From NCBI GenBank assembly GCA_023412915.1, contig JAEZRE010000016.1, forward strand, positions 1 to 64,000: a stretch of 64,000 nt of DNA, in the 5' to 3' direction. The position numbers were made by a program, and so were the translations under genes. Below, one piece after another: positions 34,153-43,124 of the stretch. The stretch comes from Bacillota bacterium. GTDB lineage: Bacteria; Bacillota; Clostridia; Acetivibrionales; DTU013. The notes below the pieces were generated by a model. It was not told where the DNA came from. It made no database searches and saw nothing but the letters and a program-made list of their open reading frames with translations. Position 1 is the stretch's first letter. Every line of letters begins with the position of its first letter.

Positions 34153-34990
34153 TTGCCGCACCCCCCAATCTGCAGACATGGTTCTCGAGCGACTGCTTTT
34201 CCTGGCTCTTGTACATTGCCTGCCTTCTCATGGCTTCATCGAAATCCACTTCATGGCCGTCGAAGTCGGGTCCGTCGACACAAGCGAATTTGGTCTTGCC
34301 TCCAACTGTAACACGGCAGCCTCCGCACATTCCGGTACCGTCGACCATTACGGGATTCATGCTGACAATTGTCTTAATACCGTAAGGCTTGGTCAGCATG
34401 GAAACCATCTTCATCATGATCAGGGGACCGATAGCGATTACCATATCGTATTGGTTGCCCTCTTCTATAAGCTTTTTGAGCATATCTGTAACAAAGCCCT
34501 TGTTCCCGTTCGAACCGTCGTCGGTCATGACAAAAAGTCTTGAGCAGGAAGCTTTGAGCTCTTTCTCGAGCAATATAAGACTTTCATTTCTGAAACCAGT
34601 GATAACGTCGACCTCTGCTCCGAGGTTGTGCAGTTTCTTTGCCTGCGGGTATGCGATCGCCGTGCCGAGGCCTCCTCCGATAACGGCGGCCTTTTTTACG
34701 CCTTCCAGGTGGCTTGCCACACCGAGCGGGCCGGCAAAATCCAGAATACTATCGCCTTTTTCGAGCGTCCCGAGCATTTGGGTAGTCTTGCCGACTTCCT
34801 GAAAAATTATTGTAACTGTTCCCTTCTCACGGTCATAATCAGCTATGGTAAGCGGTATCCTTTCGCCTTCCTCGTTTATCCTGATCATGACAAACTGTCC
34901 GGGTTCAGCTTTTCTTGCTATATAAGGAGCTTCTACCTCAAGCAGCTTGACTGTCGGATTCAGTACTTCCTTTCTGGTAACTTTAAACAT
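34145..34990 (-). CDS. nfnA: NfnA, ferredoxin-NADP reductase-like subunit
   Basis: A subunit of about 281 residues: FNR-like FAD domain (EPGQFVMIRINEEGERIPLT), NAD(H) domain (AAVIGGGLGTAIAYPQAKKL), and a C-terminal [2Fe-2S] site with clustered cysteines (GTGMCGGCRVTVGGKTKFAC). With NfnB it should couple ferredoxin and NADH oxidation to NADP+ reduction. It is also like SudB of sulfide dehydrogenase. The ATG at 34990 follows GGGGG; the 21-residue upstream extension lies within the promoter and is not credible. Confidence 0.9.
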   Translation of the reverse strand: MFKVTRKEVLNPTVKLLEVEAPYIARKAEPGQFVMIRINEEGERIPLTIADYDREKGTVTIIFQEVGKTTQMLGTLEKGDSILDFAGPLGVASHLEGVKKAAVIGGGLGTAIAYPQAKKLHNLGAEVDVITGFRNESLILLEKELKASCSRLFVMTDDGSNGNKGFVTDMLKKLIEEGNQYDMVIAIGPLIMMKMVSMLTKPYGIKTIVSMNPVMVDGTGMCGGCRVTVGGKTKFACVDGPDFDGHEVDFDEAMRRQAMYKSQEKQSLENHVCRLGGAANG

Positions 34991-35024
34991 ATATAACCCC
35001 CATATCATTACGCAATTAATTGCT

Positions 35025-35053
35025 ATTGTAAACCACCGTGGACAAAACTGCAA
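35025..35053 (-). promoter_or_regulatory. Promoter of nfnAB
   Basis: On the minus strand: TTGCAG (35048-35053), 17-bp spacer, TACAAT (35025-35030). It lies about 35 nt before the nfnA start at 34990 and supports that start over one at 35053. Confidence 0.6.
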
Positions 35054-35185
35054 TACCGGCAGTATGAGCCCATAAATTGGTCCTTTTATAAATCAAACGC
35101 TTATGCTGCAATGGCGGTTCAAAAAGTACAACTACTTATCCGACAGTCCTGCATTATATTAAGCACCTGATGTAATTATGGCGAC

Positions 35186-35335
35186 AGCTTCACCCGGGAC
35201 CGGCAACTTTTCACAAGTTCAGCTGCAGCTTCACACCGAGCCGGAAGCTTCGTCCGGGAGCTGTTGTTTCACCCTGGACCGGAAGCTTCCGACAAGTTCA
35301 TCAGTTACACCCGAAACCAACAGCTTCGTCCCTGC
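35186..35335. repeat. Degenerate tandem repeat of about 40 bp
   Basis: About three and a half poorly matching copies built on CTTCACCCGGGACCGG ... AAGCTT ... AAGTTCA. It lies just past the 3' end of the symporter gene and fills most of the 355-bp gap before nfnA. I see no gene or terminator there. Confidence 0.45.
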
Positions 35336-35345
35336 TCGCAGATTG

Positions 35346-37010
35346 TCAGCCTTTGGCGTTTACGTCTGCCGCTTTATCCGGTATAACGGCTTTAGTGCAG
35401 CCTATCCCGCTGAAGCATTTCTCGAGGTGCCCGAATTCCAGGTCAGGCTTCAGAGCTATCATAAGAACACACGTAACGATAAGTGACACTGGCAGCGCGA
35501 TGAATATCGGGTCCACCATTGACAACTGGGAGAGCGCCGTATCCTTCAGAAGCGACGGCTTACCGGTAAGCAGCTTGCAGAGCTGCAGGCTTGCCGACTC
35601 TTTCTCGTGAATGAAGAATATCCAGAAGAAGCTCGAAACAAAACCGCTGATCATTCCCCATTTAGCAGCCGCTCTGGGCATTCTGCGGATATACAGCGCG
35701 CCGATATACGACGGCAGGAAGGATGCCGCACAAAGGCCGAAGAACAGCGAGGTTCCGGTCGCGATTATAGCCATGCTGACGTCGAGGTAGGTCGTAAGCC
35801 AGGCTATGCCCGTACTGAGCAGGACGCCTAAAAGCATTCCTCCCTTTGAAAGCATCATGCTGCTGCCTTTGCCGCCAAGGCTTTTTTCATATACGTCCCT
35901 TCCTATCGCAGATCCCATCGTATGGAACTGGGAGCTGAGAGTGGACATGGCGGCTGCCAGAAGCGTGATCAGGAAAACCGGCCCGAACCAGCCGGGCACG
36001 AAAGCCTTTATAAATTCAGGAATGATCTTGTCGTTGGCTCCGGCCGCGACCAACGCAATTTTACCGGTGCTGGCGTAGAAATACAAATTGGACAGCGCAC
36101 CGACCACAAATGCGACACCCGTCATCATAAGTATGAATACTCCGCCCGAAACGACAGCCCTGTTCAGTTCCTTGTTACTCTTCACGGTCATGAAGCGGAC
36201 AGCCAGCTGCGGTTGCGCAAGAACGCCTATTCCTACGCCCATTACTATAGTCGATACGAGATTCCACCAGATCGGCGTCCCGAAGCGCGGCATCGAAGTC
36301 CAGCCGGCAAACCCGCCTTTTGCTAGCGCTGCTGCCTGTTCTTTCACGGCAGGATCGTTGTAAAGGTTTGCAAGCTGCTGATGCGCGCTTGCTACACCCC
36401 CGAGCTTGTTGTACGTGAATACGACGAGGAACGTCATGCCTACGAACATGAGGAAGCCCTGGAAGGCGTCGGTATACATGACTCCCTTGAGACCACCCAT
36501 GAAGACGTAAACGGCAACAACCGCGACAAATGCCAGCAGCGATACTTGGTAGGATATGCCGAAGTACGATTGAATGAAGTCCGCTCCGCCTTTAATAACG
36601 GATGCGGCATAGATCGGCATGAACAGGAATATTATTGCCCCTGCAAAGCCCTGTATGAACTTGGACCCGTACCTCAAGCCCAGCAATTCCGGGAATGTGT
36701 GGGCATCCAGATTGTGACCCATTTTCCGGGTCCTCTTGCCGAATAATACGAAAGCTATAAAAATGCCTACGAATATATTGAGGAAGGTTAGCCACAGAAG
36801 TCCCATGCCGAGCTGTCCGGCCGCGCCGCCGAAACCGACTATGGCTGAAGTGCTGATAAACGTCGCGCCGTATGAAAGCGCCATTATGAGAGGGTGCGTC
36901 CTCCTGCCGGCGATCAGATAATCCGCCGAGGTTTTTGTCCTTTTGTAACCGAGATAACCTAGAAATGCCGTTATGGCAAGATAGATAAGAATAATTATTG
37001 TGATATACAT
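35346..37010 (-). CDS. Sodium:solute symporter family transporter
   Basis: A 554-residue SSS-family (SLC5-like) membrane protein with about 13 transmembrane segments. Sodium-site and family segments: SYGATFISTSAIVGFGGAAG in TM1-2, GGLKGVMYTDAFQGFLMF, and LLAAAMSTLSSQFHTMGSAI in TM8. The substrate is not clear (proline, acetate or another organic anion are common). Shine-Dalgarno AAGGAGG. It is preceded by a 37-residue membrane protein of the kind that accompanies such symporters. A sodium-driven carrier fits the sodium-type V-ATPase here. Confidence 0.92.
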   Translation of the reverse strand: MYITIIILIYLAITAFLGYLGYKRTKTSADYLIAGRRTHPLIMALSYGATFISTSAIVGFGGAAGQLGMGLLWLTFLNIFVGIFIAFVLFGKRTRKMGHNLDAHTFPELLGLRYGSKFIQGFAGAIIFLFMPIYAASVIKGGADFIQSYFGISYQVSLLAFVAVVAVYVFMGGLKGVMYTDAFQGFLMFVGMTFLVVFTYNKLGGVASAHQQLANLYNDPAVKEQAAALAKGGFAGWTSMPRFGTPIWWNLVSTIVMGVGIGVLAQPQLAVRFMTVKSNKELNRAVVSGGVFILMMTGVAFVVGALSNLYFYASTGKIALVAAGANDKIIPEFIKAFVPGWFGPVFLITLLAAAMSTLSSQFHTMGSAIGRDVYEKSLGGKGSSMMLSKGGMLLGVLLSTGIAWLTTYLDVSMAIIATGTSLFFGLCAASFLPSYIGALYIRRMPRAAAKWGMISGFVSSFFWIFFIHEKESASLQLCKLLTGKPSLLKDTALSQLSMVDPIFIALPVSLIVTCVLMIALKPDLEFGHLEKCFSGIGCTKAVIPDKAADVNAKG

Positions 37011-37145
37011 AAAAACCTCCTTAAAAATTAAGTGACAATAATTACTTTTTTCACTCTAATCTTAAGGAGCATGCTATTTCCAAGATATTCGACCGCTTCT
37101 CATATCTTAAACTGCAGGACCCTTGATATGATTATTATGACTTGT

Positions 37146-37259
37146 TCAATCCTCCGACTCTTTATTCCAGTTAGCCAAACCGTATACCACGCATAAAATT
37201 GCGCTGAGGACGCTGAAAACGTAGGCACCGATGATCAACGGATCAGATAATCCGAACAT
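37146..37259 (-). CDS. Symporter small accessory protein
   Basis: A 37-residue protein: a short polar start, one transmembrane helix (LIIGAYVFSVLSAILCVVYG), then NWNKESED. Small proteins of this form occur directly upstream of SSS symporters in many bacteria. The ATG at 37259 has a very strong ribosome site (GGAGGGAGGTGGAG); the longer upstream reading frame is not supported. The function is probably assembly or stability of the carrier, by association only. Confidence 0.85.
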   Translation of the reverse strand: MFGLSDPLIIGAYVFSVLSAILCVVYGLANWNKESED

Positions 37260-37383
37260 TTCTCCACCTCCCTCCGAAACCTGAACAGCACGGCTTGACG
37301 AATCTACGCAGATACAACGCCCCGTGTATCTGAAAACCCGCATAGCCGGTAATGATACCCGGCAGAATAGAATTGTTGAAATA

Positions 37384-37412
37384 ATTGTAACAGGTTTTTG
37401 TACTTATTTCAA
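37384..37412 (-). promoter_or_regulatory. Promoter of the symporter pair
   Basis: On the minus strand: TTGAAA (37407-37412), 17-bp spacer, TACAAT (37384-37389), about 125 nt before the small-protein start. Confidence 0.6.
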
Positions 37413-37483
37413 TACATTATATGCATGATAGTTCCTCATGGTAAAATCATCGCATACTGAATATGATGGTGTTTTAATTGTAC

Positions 37484-37511
37484 TTGACAGTAGTTTAATT
37501 GATGTTATAAT
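37484..37511 (+). promoter_or_regulatory. Promoter of metF
   Basis: A consensus -35 TTGACA (37484-37489) and -10 TATAAT (37506-37511) are 16 bp apart. The short leader (about 40 nt) leaves no room for a SAM riboswitch. TTTAATTG occurs on both sides of the -35 (37473 and 37493) and could be an operator. Confidence 0.8.
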
Positions 37512-37555
37512 TTATTTAGAAGATTTAGCCTGTCGGAAGACTTCTGGAGGATATT

Positions 37556-38416
37556 ATGAAAATTGTAGATCTGTTTAAAAGAAAGAAACCTGTGATAGCA
37601 TTTGAAATATTCCCACCGAAGCCGGATGTACCTATCGAGACCATATATGACCATCTGGAACAGTTCACAGCGCTAGGCCCTGACTATATCAGCGTTACCT
37701 ACGGCGCGGGGGGCAGCCAGAAAGGGCGCACGCTTGAGATAGCCTCAAGGATAAAGAATATGTATCATACAGAAAGCATGGCACATTTCACTTGTGTCGG
37801 ACATACCGTAGAGGAAGTCGATAGAATGCTTGGCGCAATGCATGAATCCGGGCTCGAGAACGTACTTGCGCTGAGGGGCGACCCACCCGCCGGGCAACCG
37901 GATTTCGATTTCAGCAAAAACGCCTACTGCAACGCCTCGGAGCTGGTAGCACATATCAGGAGGGTCAATAATTTCTGCATTGCGGCAGCCGCATACGCTG
38001 AAGGCCACGTAGACTGCAGAAGGCTCAGCGAGGACCTGGCACACCTCAAGGAAAAGGTGGACGCCGGGGTCGATTTTCTGATAACCCAGTTATTCTTCGA
38101 TAACCGTATCTTTTTCGATTTTATAGAAAGAGCGCGCGCAGCAGGTATCGATTGTCCCGTTACCGCAGGCGTCATGCCGATATTCAAGGCCGACCAGATC
38201 AAGTCGATCACGGCAAAAAGCGGCTGTTCCTTACCCGCGAAGCTGGTCCTTATGATGGATAAATACCAGAACGATCCCGAAGACATGCGCAAGGCCGGGA
38301 TAGAATATGCATCGAAACAAATAAGGAATCTTATAGAGGAGGGCGTCGATGGAGTTCACCTTTACACAATGAACCGGCCCAAGTCGACAGCCGAAATAAT
38401 GGAAAACATAAGGTAG
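37556..38416 (+). CDS. metF: Methylenetetrahydrofolate reductase
   Basis: A 286-residue FAD TIM-barrel enzyme that reduces methylene-THF to methyl-THF, for methionine synthesis or the methyl branch of the Wood-Ljungdahl pathway. Family segments: IAFEIFPPKPDVP with the catalytic Glu, SVTYGAGGSQKGRT, LALRGDPPAGQPDFDF, and DFLITQLFFDNRIFFDFIE. Single gene with its own promoter and a strong Shine-Dalgarno (TGGAGG). No MetV or rnfC-type partner is next to it. Confidence 0.94.
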   Translation: MKIVDLFKRKKPVIAFEIFPPKPDVPIETIYDHLEQFTALGPDYISVTYGAGGSQKGRTLEIASRIKNMYHTESMAHFTCVGHTVEEVDRMLGAMHESGLENVLALRGDPPAGQPDFDFSKNAYCNASELVAHIRRVNNFCIAAAAYAEGHVDCRRLSEDLAHLKEKVDAGVDFLITQLFFDNRIFFDFIERARAAGIDCPVTAGVMPIFKADQIKSITAKSGCSLPAKLVLMMDKYQNDPEDMRKAGIEYASKQIRNLIEEGVDGVHLYTMNRPKSTAEIMENIR

Positions 38417-38453
38417 CGAAACGCATCGAACCATCCCTGCGTTTCACGTCCCA

Positions 38454-39233
38454 TTATATCCGCTGGCGCAGCCTGCTATGCTCGTTGAGCGCATTGTCGA
38501 GGGCTGTCGCCTCGTTTATGACATTTTCGATCTCCTCGGTCTCGGGATCAGAAAGCTCACTTGAAAGTATCCTGTGTTTGAAGCCTACGATTGTGCTCTC
38601 GATCTGGTCGAGCCTGACGTTGATCATCTCCAGCTCCTCACGGTCTTCCTGCAGGCTCTTCAGAAGCTTTTCATCCATTTCGACCGTTTTTGTAAGCTCC
38701 AGCACAGCCTGATAATTTTTCAGAGTACCGAGCTTCCTGTTGTTGAAATTAATCCTTGCGTGAAGCTCGTTAAGGTTCTGCTGCGAGAGCTCACGCATGC
38801 TGTCGGCATAATTGCTGGCAAGGCTCAGGTATGCAATGACAAGCTTCAGTGCCTGTTCAATTATTTTCTGTTTGATGGGGTCATCCTCGTAATGCTTGAA
38901 ATAACTCAGCAGCTCTTCTTTTTCCTTGAGTACCCTTACCGCCTTCATCCTGAGGTTCTTACCAAGGCGTCCCGCGATCTTTCTATAATGGCTGTTGCAT
39001 TCCCAACTCAATTTGTCGATGCCGTCCAGCTTTTCGGACAGTTGGACTTCGCTTCTGAATTTGCTGCTTTTGGCCGTACTCAATATACCCGCGACATAAG
39101 CGACAAAACCGGCGGCACCAAATAGACCGGCAAGCCAGCCAGGCCCGTATTGGTAAGCAACAGCTAATGCGAGTATCAAGCCTACCGCAAGCATAAATAT
39201 ATTTTTGAATTTGAATGCCGCTTTCAGGTACAT
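38454..39233 (-). CDS. Hypothetical membrane-anchored coiled-coil protein
   Basis: I do not recognise this family. The product has about 259 residues: a basic start, two transmembrane segments (about residues 11-47), then about 210 residues of charged helix with likely coiled coils (LLKSLQEDREELEMINVRLD). It could be a scaffold facing the cytoplasm. The ATG at 39233 follows AGGGTG; an in-frame extension to 39284 has no ribosome site. It lies 62 bp after spoIVFB on the same strand and might be in that sporulation operon. Confidence 0.7.
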   Translation of the reverse strand: MYLKAAFKFKNIFMLAVGLILALAVAYQYGPGWLAGLFGAAGFVAYVAGILSTAKSSKFRSEVQLSEKLDGIDKLSWECNSHYRKIAGRLGKNLRMKAVRVLKEKEELLSYFKHYEDDPIKQKIIEQALKLVIAYLSLASNYADSMRELSQQNLNELHARINFNNRKLGTLKNYQAVLELTKTVEMDEKLLKSLQEDREELEMINVRLDQIESTIVGFKHRILSSELSDPETEEIENVINEATALDNALNEHSRLRQRI

Positions 39234-39295
39234 ATCGTTATCACCCTGTCTTATTATATATTCGCAGTATGCAAATATCAACATTCCTATTATTT

Positions 39296-40204
39296 CTACG
39301 TAATAGCGCCCGCATTTGTCTGCGCCCCATCCTCATTCCGGCTGATCAGTTGCCCGAAAGTCAAATTTCCGCCGTCCCTGGTCAGTGCGTCAATGATTTC
39401 GTTTTCGGTAAAAACCTTAAGAATGCGCATCCCTTCATCGAGCACATAAACGATATGGAACCTGTCAAAATCCATATTTCCGATAGTATCGGACAACAGC
39501 GTATTTTTTGCAACCACCAGATCTCTTGCAGGGTAAATACCTTTTTTCAGAAACCTCGTCCGTCTGTAAAGTATCTGCCTGATATTCATGAAAGCACTCT
39601 CCATTCTGCCGTTCCTGAGCAGCAGCATCATGTACGCTCCGGCTATGATCAAACTGATGTTAAGAATATCAGTATATGCCTTATAGAGTCCATAAAGCAC
39701 AACTGCCGACGAAGTAATCCACGCGGTAATCCGCACCAGCCTTCCTGCCGCCAGCATTCCGATTTTTCCTGAAAGCAGTGAAAGCAGAAGCCTTCCTCCG
39801 TCCATCGGAAAGACAGGCAATAGGTTGAACAGCGCAAGCAGAAGGTTTGTCGCCGACACCATTCCGGTTATTTCACCGAGCCCGGGGAAGAGAAAACCGG
39901 CCGCCAGTCCTGCCGCGAAAAGCAGCAAATTGACTGCCGGACCGGCGGAATAAATCAGGATCGCCGTTTGACGCGAGCAGTTCATATCGGGTATGTCGGC
40001 GGAGAATCCGACGGGCGAGATACTGACGGAGTAAGGCATTATTCCCCTGGCTCTGGCCGCGGCAATATGGCTCATTTCATGCAGCGCTATGGAAAAAAAG
40101 GCCGCACTGTATTCTTTCCAGCAGCCGGTCAAAATCAAAACAGGGGGCAATATAATAAACAGTATGCTAATCCTGACTTCCAACTTTCCATGCCTGAATC
40201 TCAA
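39296..40204 (-). CDS. spoIVFB: SpoIVFB-like intramembrane metalloprotease
   Basis: A 302-residue site-2 protease (M50). The zinc motif FSIALHEMSHIAAARARG (HExxH) is at about residues 37-54 and the third ligand region NLLPVFPMDGGRLL at about 127-140. The C-terminal part resembles a CBS-like domain (SDTIGNMDFDRFHIVYVLDE). In Bacillus SpoIVFB cleaves pro-sigma-K in the mother cell. Its start overlaps the upstream SpoIVFA-like gene by 4 bp. Confidence 0.92.
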   Translation of the reverse strand: MRFRHGKLEVRISILFIILPPVLILTGCWKEYSAAFFSIALHEMSHIAAARARGIMPYSVSISPVGFSADIPDMNCSRQTAILIYSAGPAVNLLLFAAGLAAGFLFPGLGEITGMVSATNLLLALFNLLPVFPMDGGRLLLSLLSGKIGMLAAGRLVRITAWITSSAVVLYGLYKAYTDILNISLIIAGAYMMLLLRNGRMESAFMNIRQILYRRTRFLKKGIYPARDLVVAKNTLLSDTIGNMDFDRFHIVYVLDEGMRILKVFTENEIIDALTRDGGNLTFGQLISRNEDGAQTNAGAIT

Positions 40205-41373
40205 TCGGCGTCCACACTGATGTATTCAAGCGGATTTACGGGCTTGCCATCCTTCCACACCTCAAAATGCAGATGATATCCTACAGATATGGCTGAATTC
40301 CCGATCCGGGCCACTACATCCCCTTTGCTGATGTTAGTTCCTTTTTGAACAGTGAAGCCTGAGCAGCCGGCATATACCGTCTGCAGCCCTCCCTTATGGG
40401 TTATCCTTATAAAAGCGCCGTATTCCGGGGACATCCCGGCTTCCGCGACCTCGCCGTCCGCTGCGGCAACTACAGTGCCACCAGGTTTCAAGCCTATGTC
40501 TATGCCCTTGTGCTCAATTATACCGGAGTTGCCACCGCTGATTTTACCGAAAGGCGTATCGATGGAGCCATACGCCGGGGCAGTCATCTCGGGCAGCTCT
40601 CCGGCAGCTTCTTCGCTGCTGGCTGCCAGTACCGAGGTCGCCGGATGCGCCAGAGCATCTCCTATCCCACTCCCGGTTTCGGAACTATTTGCTGCGTTTC
40701 CGTCGGAAGCTCCCGTGCCGCCGATTGCACCCATTGCATTTTCAGAAGGCTCAACCGCATTTTCCGCAGCATTCTCCTGCGTATCCAAACCGGCGCTCGA
40801 ACCGTCCGTTGACGCATAATTGCTATCAGTTGAGGCCGAAGTATCACGCGTATCATTTAAAAACTCTATAGAGGTATCCGCTGAACCGGAACTCAACCCA
40901 TCCTGGGCAGACGTCTCCGGGACAATTCCAGACGCGTTCGAGGCGGCATCCGTATCCCCTGAGACGGACTTTATATCGGTTCCCCCAACGTTTCCAGCTC
41001 CGTTTACTCCGCCCACATCGTCGGCAGTCCGGCTTCCCTCGTTTGCCAGAAGCCCCTCATCCCCGGGCTTTTTAGCCGAGCCCGGAACAATGCTGTTGCG
41101 GACGTCCGCCGCAAGCTTTTCAACATATGTGAAAATGCTGTTCAATTTCACATTACGGCTCAGAACATAATCCACCTGTTTGGATATGTAATCCGTGGGC
41201 GCTATATGTATACCTTTTATGATAACTACCATCAGGAGCAATATGATGCAGATCAGGGTCTGTAATGCGATAAGCCTTTTGAGCCATCCCTTCGACTGGG
41301 GCGTTCTTCTTCGCTTCTGGACCGCAGCGGGCCGTCTGGGCGCATATCTCGGTCTTGCCATGTAACTGTCCAT
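40201..41373 (-). CDS. spoIVFA: SpoIVFA-like M23 peptidase with a long disordered linker
   Basis: A 390-residue protein: basic cytoplasmic N-terminus (1-32), one transmembrane helix (about 33-53), a Ser/Gly/Ala/Asp/Thr/Asn-rich low-complexity stretch (about 100-265), then an M23 peptidase-like domain (about 270-385) with HKGIDIG and GYHLHFEVW. Bacillus SpoIVFA (264 residues) keeps SpoIVFB inactive until cleaved. Here all motif residues HxxxD and HxH appear, so it may still bind zinc. The linker is several times longer than I would expect. Confidence 0.85.
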   Translation of the reverse strand: MDSYMARPRYAPRRPAAVQKRRRTPQSKGWLKRLIALQTLICIILLLMVVIIKGIHIAPTDYISKQVDYVLSRNVKLNSIFTYVEKLAADVRNSIVPGSAKKPGDEGLLANEGSRTADDVGGVNGAGNVGGTDIKSVSGDTDAASNASGIVPETSAQDGLSSGSADTSIEFLNDTRDTSASTDSNYASTDGSSAGLDTQENAAENAVEPSENAMGAIGGTGASDGNAANSSETGSGIGDALAHPATSVLAASSEEAAGELPEMTAPAYGSIDTPFGKISGGNSGIIEHKGIDIGLKPGGTVVAAADGEVAEAGMSPEYGAFIRITHKGGLQTVYAGCSGFTVQKGTNISKGDVVARIGNSAISVGYHLHFEVWKDGKPVNPLEYISVDAD

Positions 41374-41486
41374 ATAGACTCATCTCCTGTATAAAAATGA
41401 AATGCCCGTATAAGCACACGAGATTCCTCTATATATATATTTCTGTAATCCCATTTTTATGTATACAAAACGGCAAAGAAGGGTAT

Positions 41487-41509
41487 AAAAAAACGGCTAT
41501 CACGCCGCT
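41487..41509 (-). terminator. Terminator after mgsA
   Basis: On the minus strand a 6-bp stem AGCGGC / GCCGTT (one G-U) with a 6-nt loop is followed by a run of seven T. It separates the minCDE-mgsA unit from spoIVFA. Confidence 0.65.
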
Positions 41510-41547
41510 TTCATTAAAATGCAAAAGTCTGTTCCATATGTGAATTT

Positions 41548-41940
41548 TTATTTCAATTCGCGCCAGTGCAGGTCGCCTCGTTCGAGGCCTTTTATCAATA
41601 CCTCGGCCGTAGCGATATTCGTTGCAAACGGAATATTGTTGGTATCGCAAAGCCGCAGCAGAGAATTGACATCGGGTTCGTATTCCCTCGGATTCACCGG
41701 ATCACGCAGGAATATGACAAGATCGATCTCATTGAGCGAGACCCTTGCCGCGATTTGCTGCGTACCGCCAAGAGGGCCGGGCGAAAACTTGTAAACATGC
41801 AGTCCGGAGCCCTCTGTGATAAACGAGGCGGTGGTGCCTGTCGCATAAAGGGAATGCTGCTGCAGTATCCCCTTGTATGCTATGCACAGATCCACCATCA
41901 ATTCTTTTTTGTTATCGTGTGCTATCAGCGCTATGTTCAT
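41548..41940 (-). CDS. mgsA: Methylglyoxal synthase
   Basis: A 130-residue enzyme converting dihydroxyacetone phosphate to methylglyoxal and phosphate, a bypass of lower glycolysis. Family segments: IALIAHDNKKELM with the early His, YATGTTASFI, and the strongly conserved SPGPLGGTQQIAARV followed by FLRDPVNP. It ends a minC-minD-minE-mgsA unit, a common arrangement in Clostridia. It lies 20 bp after minE. Confidence 0.95.
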   Translation of the reverse strand: MNIALIAHDNKKELMVDLCIAYKGILQQHSLYATGTTASFITEGSGLHVYKFSPGPLGGTQQIAARVSLNEIDLVIFLRDPVNPREYEPDVNSLLRLCDTNNIPFATNIATAEVLIKGLERGDLHWRELK

Positions 41941-41960
41941 ATTCCTGTAATACCTTAATA

Positions 41961-42245
41961 TTATTTTCCGCTGCTTTTAATATTTTTAATAGGAATATTC
42001 GCATAAAGCGCGGGTACTATACTCTCGCCGTCATCGCTTTTTGTCCTCGTAAGCTGTATGTCCAGCGCGCTTTCGTCGACATCCATGTAATTGGTGATAA
42101 CTTTTATGATCTCACTCTTAAGCATCTCAAGAAACTGCGGAGAAACATTTGCGCGATCATGGATCAGCACCAGTTTGAGCCGCTCCTTGGCAACTTCCTT
42201 GGAGTTCTTCGGTTTACCGAATATTTTACTTAAGTCGAGCAGCAT
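41961..42245 (-). CDS. minE: Cell division topological specificity factor MinE
   Basis: A 94-residue MinE. The N-terminal anti-MinCD region AKERLKLVLIHDRANVSPQ is followed by the C-terminal dimerisation part (LTRTKSDDGESIVPALYANI). It stimulates the MinD ATPase and sets pole-to-pole oscillation. It lies 16 bp after minD with Shine-Dalgarno GGAGGGG. Confidence 0.95.
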   Translation of the reverse strand: MLLDLSKIFGKPKNSKEVAKERLKLVLIHDRANVSPQFLEMLKSEIIKVITNYMDVDESALDIQLTRTKSDDGESIVPALYANIPIKNIKSSGK

Positions 42246-42261
42246 TCAGATCCCCTCCTTT

Positions 42262-43062
42262 TCAGTTTGCCTTGAGGCCGAATAACTTCTTCAGCTTGTC
42301 AACAAAGCCCTGATCCTCGTTGAAGTTCATGAAGGGCACTTCCTCGCCCCTGATCCTTCTTACCACATTGCGGTAAGCTTGTCCTGCAAGCGCTTTATCG
42401 TCGGTTATGGCAGGTTCGCCTCTGTTCGTGGAAACAACGATCTTCTCGTCATCCGGCACGACCCCTATCAGCCCGATCGCCAAAATGTCGATTATATCAT
42501 CTATTGACATCATGTCGCCGCGCTTTACCATATCTACGCGAAGCCTGTTTACTAGAAGCTTGGGATTCCTCAATTCATTGGCTTCCAGCAGGCCGATAAT
42601 CCTGTCGGCGTCCCTGACTGCCGAAACCTCTGGAGTCGTCACGACTATCGCCCTGTCTGCGCCCGCTATCGCATTTTTGAAGCCCTGCTCGATACCCGCC
42701 GGGCAGTCTATCAATATGTAATCAAATTCTTCCTTCAATTCCTGGCACAGCTTCATCATCTGCTGCGGGTTAACCGCTGTCTTGTCCCTGGTCTGCGCAG
42801 CCGGCAGAAGGTACAGCCCTTCATAACGCTTGTCCTTGATGAGCGCCTGTTTGACACGGCAAAAGCCCTCAACCACGTCCACCAAATCGTAGACGATCCT
42901 GTTTTCCAATCCCATGACAACGTCGAGATTGCGGAGGCCTATATCGGTATCTACAAGAACCACCTTGCAACCTGCCAAAGCAAGTCCCGTGCCCAGGTTG
43001 GCAGTTGTAGTCGTCTTGCCGACGCCCCCCTTGCCGGATGTAATAACTATGACTTCACTCAT
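42262..43062 (-). CDS. minD: Septum site-determining ATPase MinD
   Basis: A 266-residue ParA/MinD ATPase. Deviant Walker A GKGGVGKTTTTANLG at residues 10-24, switch II region FDYILIDCPAGIEQGF, and a C-terminal amphipathic membrane-targeting helix (DKLKKLFGLKAN). It recruits MinC to the membrane to block Z-ring formation at the poles. Confidence 0.97.
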   Translation of the reverse strand: MSEVIVITSGKGGVGKTTTTANLGTGLALAGCKVVLVDTDIGLRNLDVVMGLENRIVYDLVDVVEGFCRVKQALIKDKRYEGLYLLPAAQTRDKTAVNPQQMMKLCQELKEEFDYILIDCPAGIEQGFKNAIAGADRAIVVTTPEVSAVRDADRIIGLLEANELRNPKLLVNRLRVDMVKRGDMMSIDDIIDILAIGLIGVVPDDEKIVVSTNRGEPAITDDKALAGQAYRNVVRRIRGEEVPFMNFNEDQGFVDKLKKLFGLKAN

Positions 43063-43124
43063 CAGAATACCTCCTATGTGCCTTTTGACCGGCCATATGT
43101 AAAATGGGTCAAATGATTACGGTT

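Noticed and set aside
37484..37556. SAM riboswitch before metF
   Set aside because: The promoter lies only about 45 bp from the start codon, too close for the riboswitch fold.
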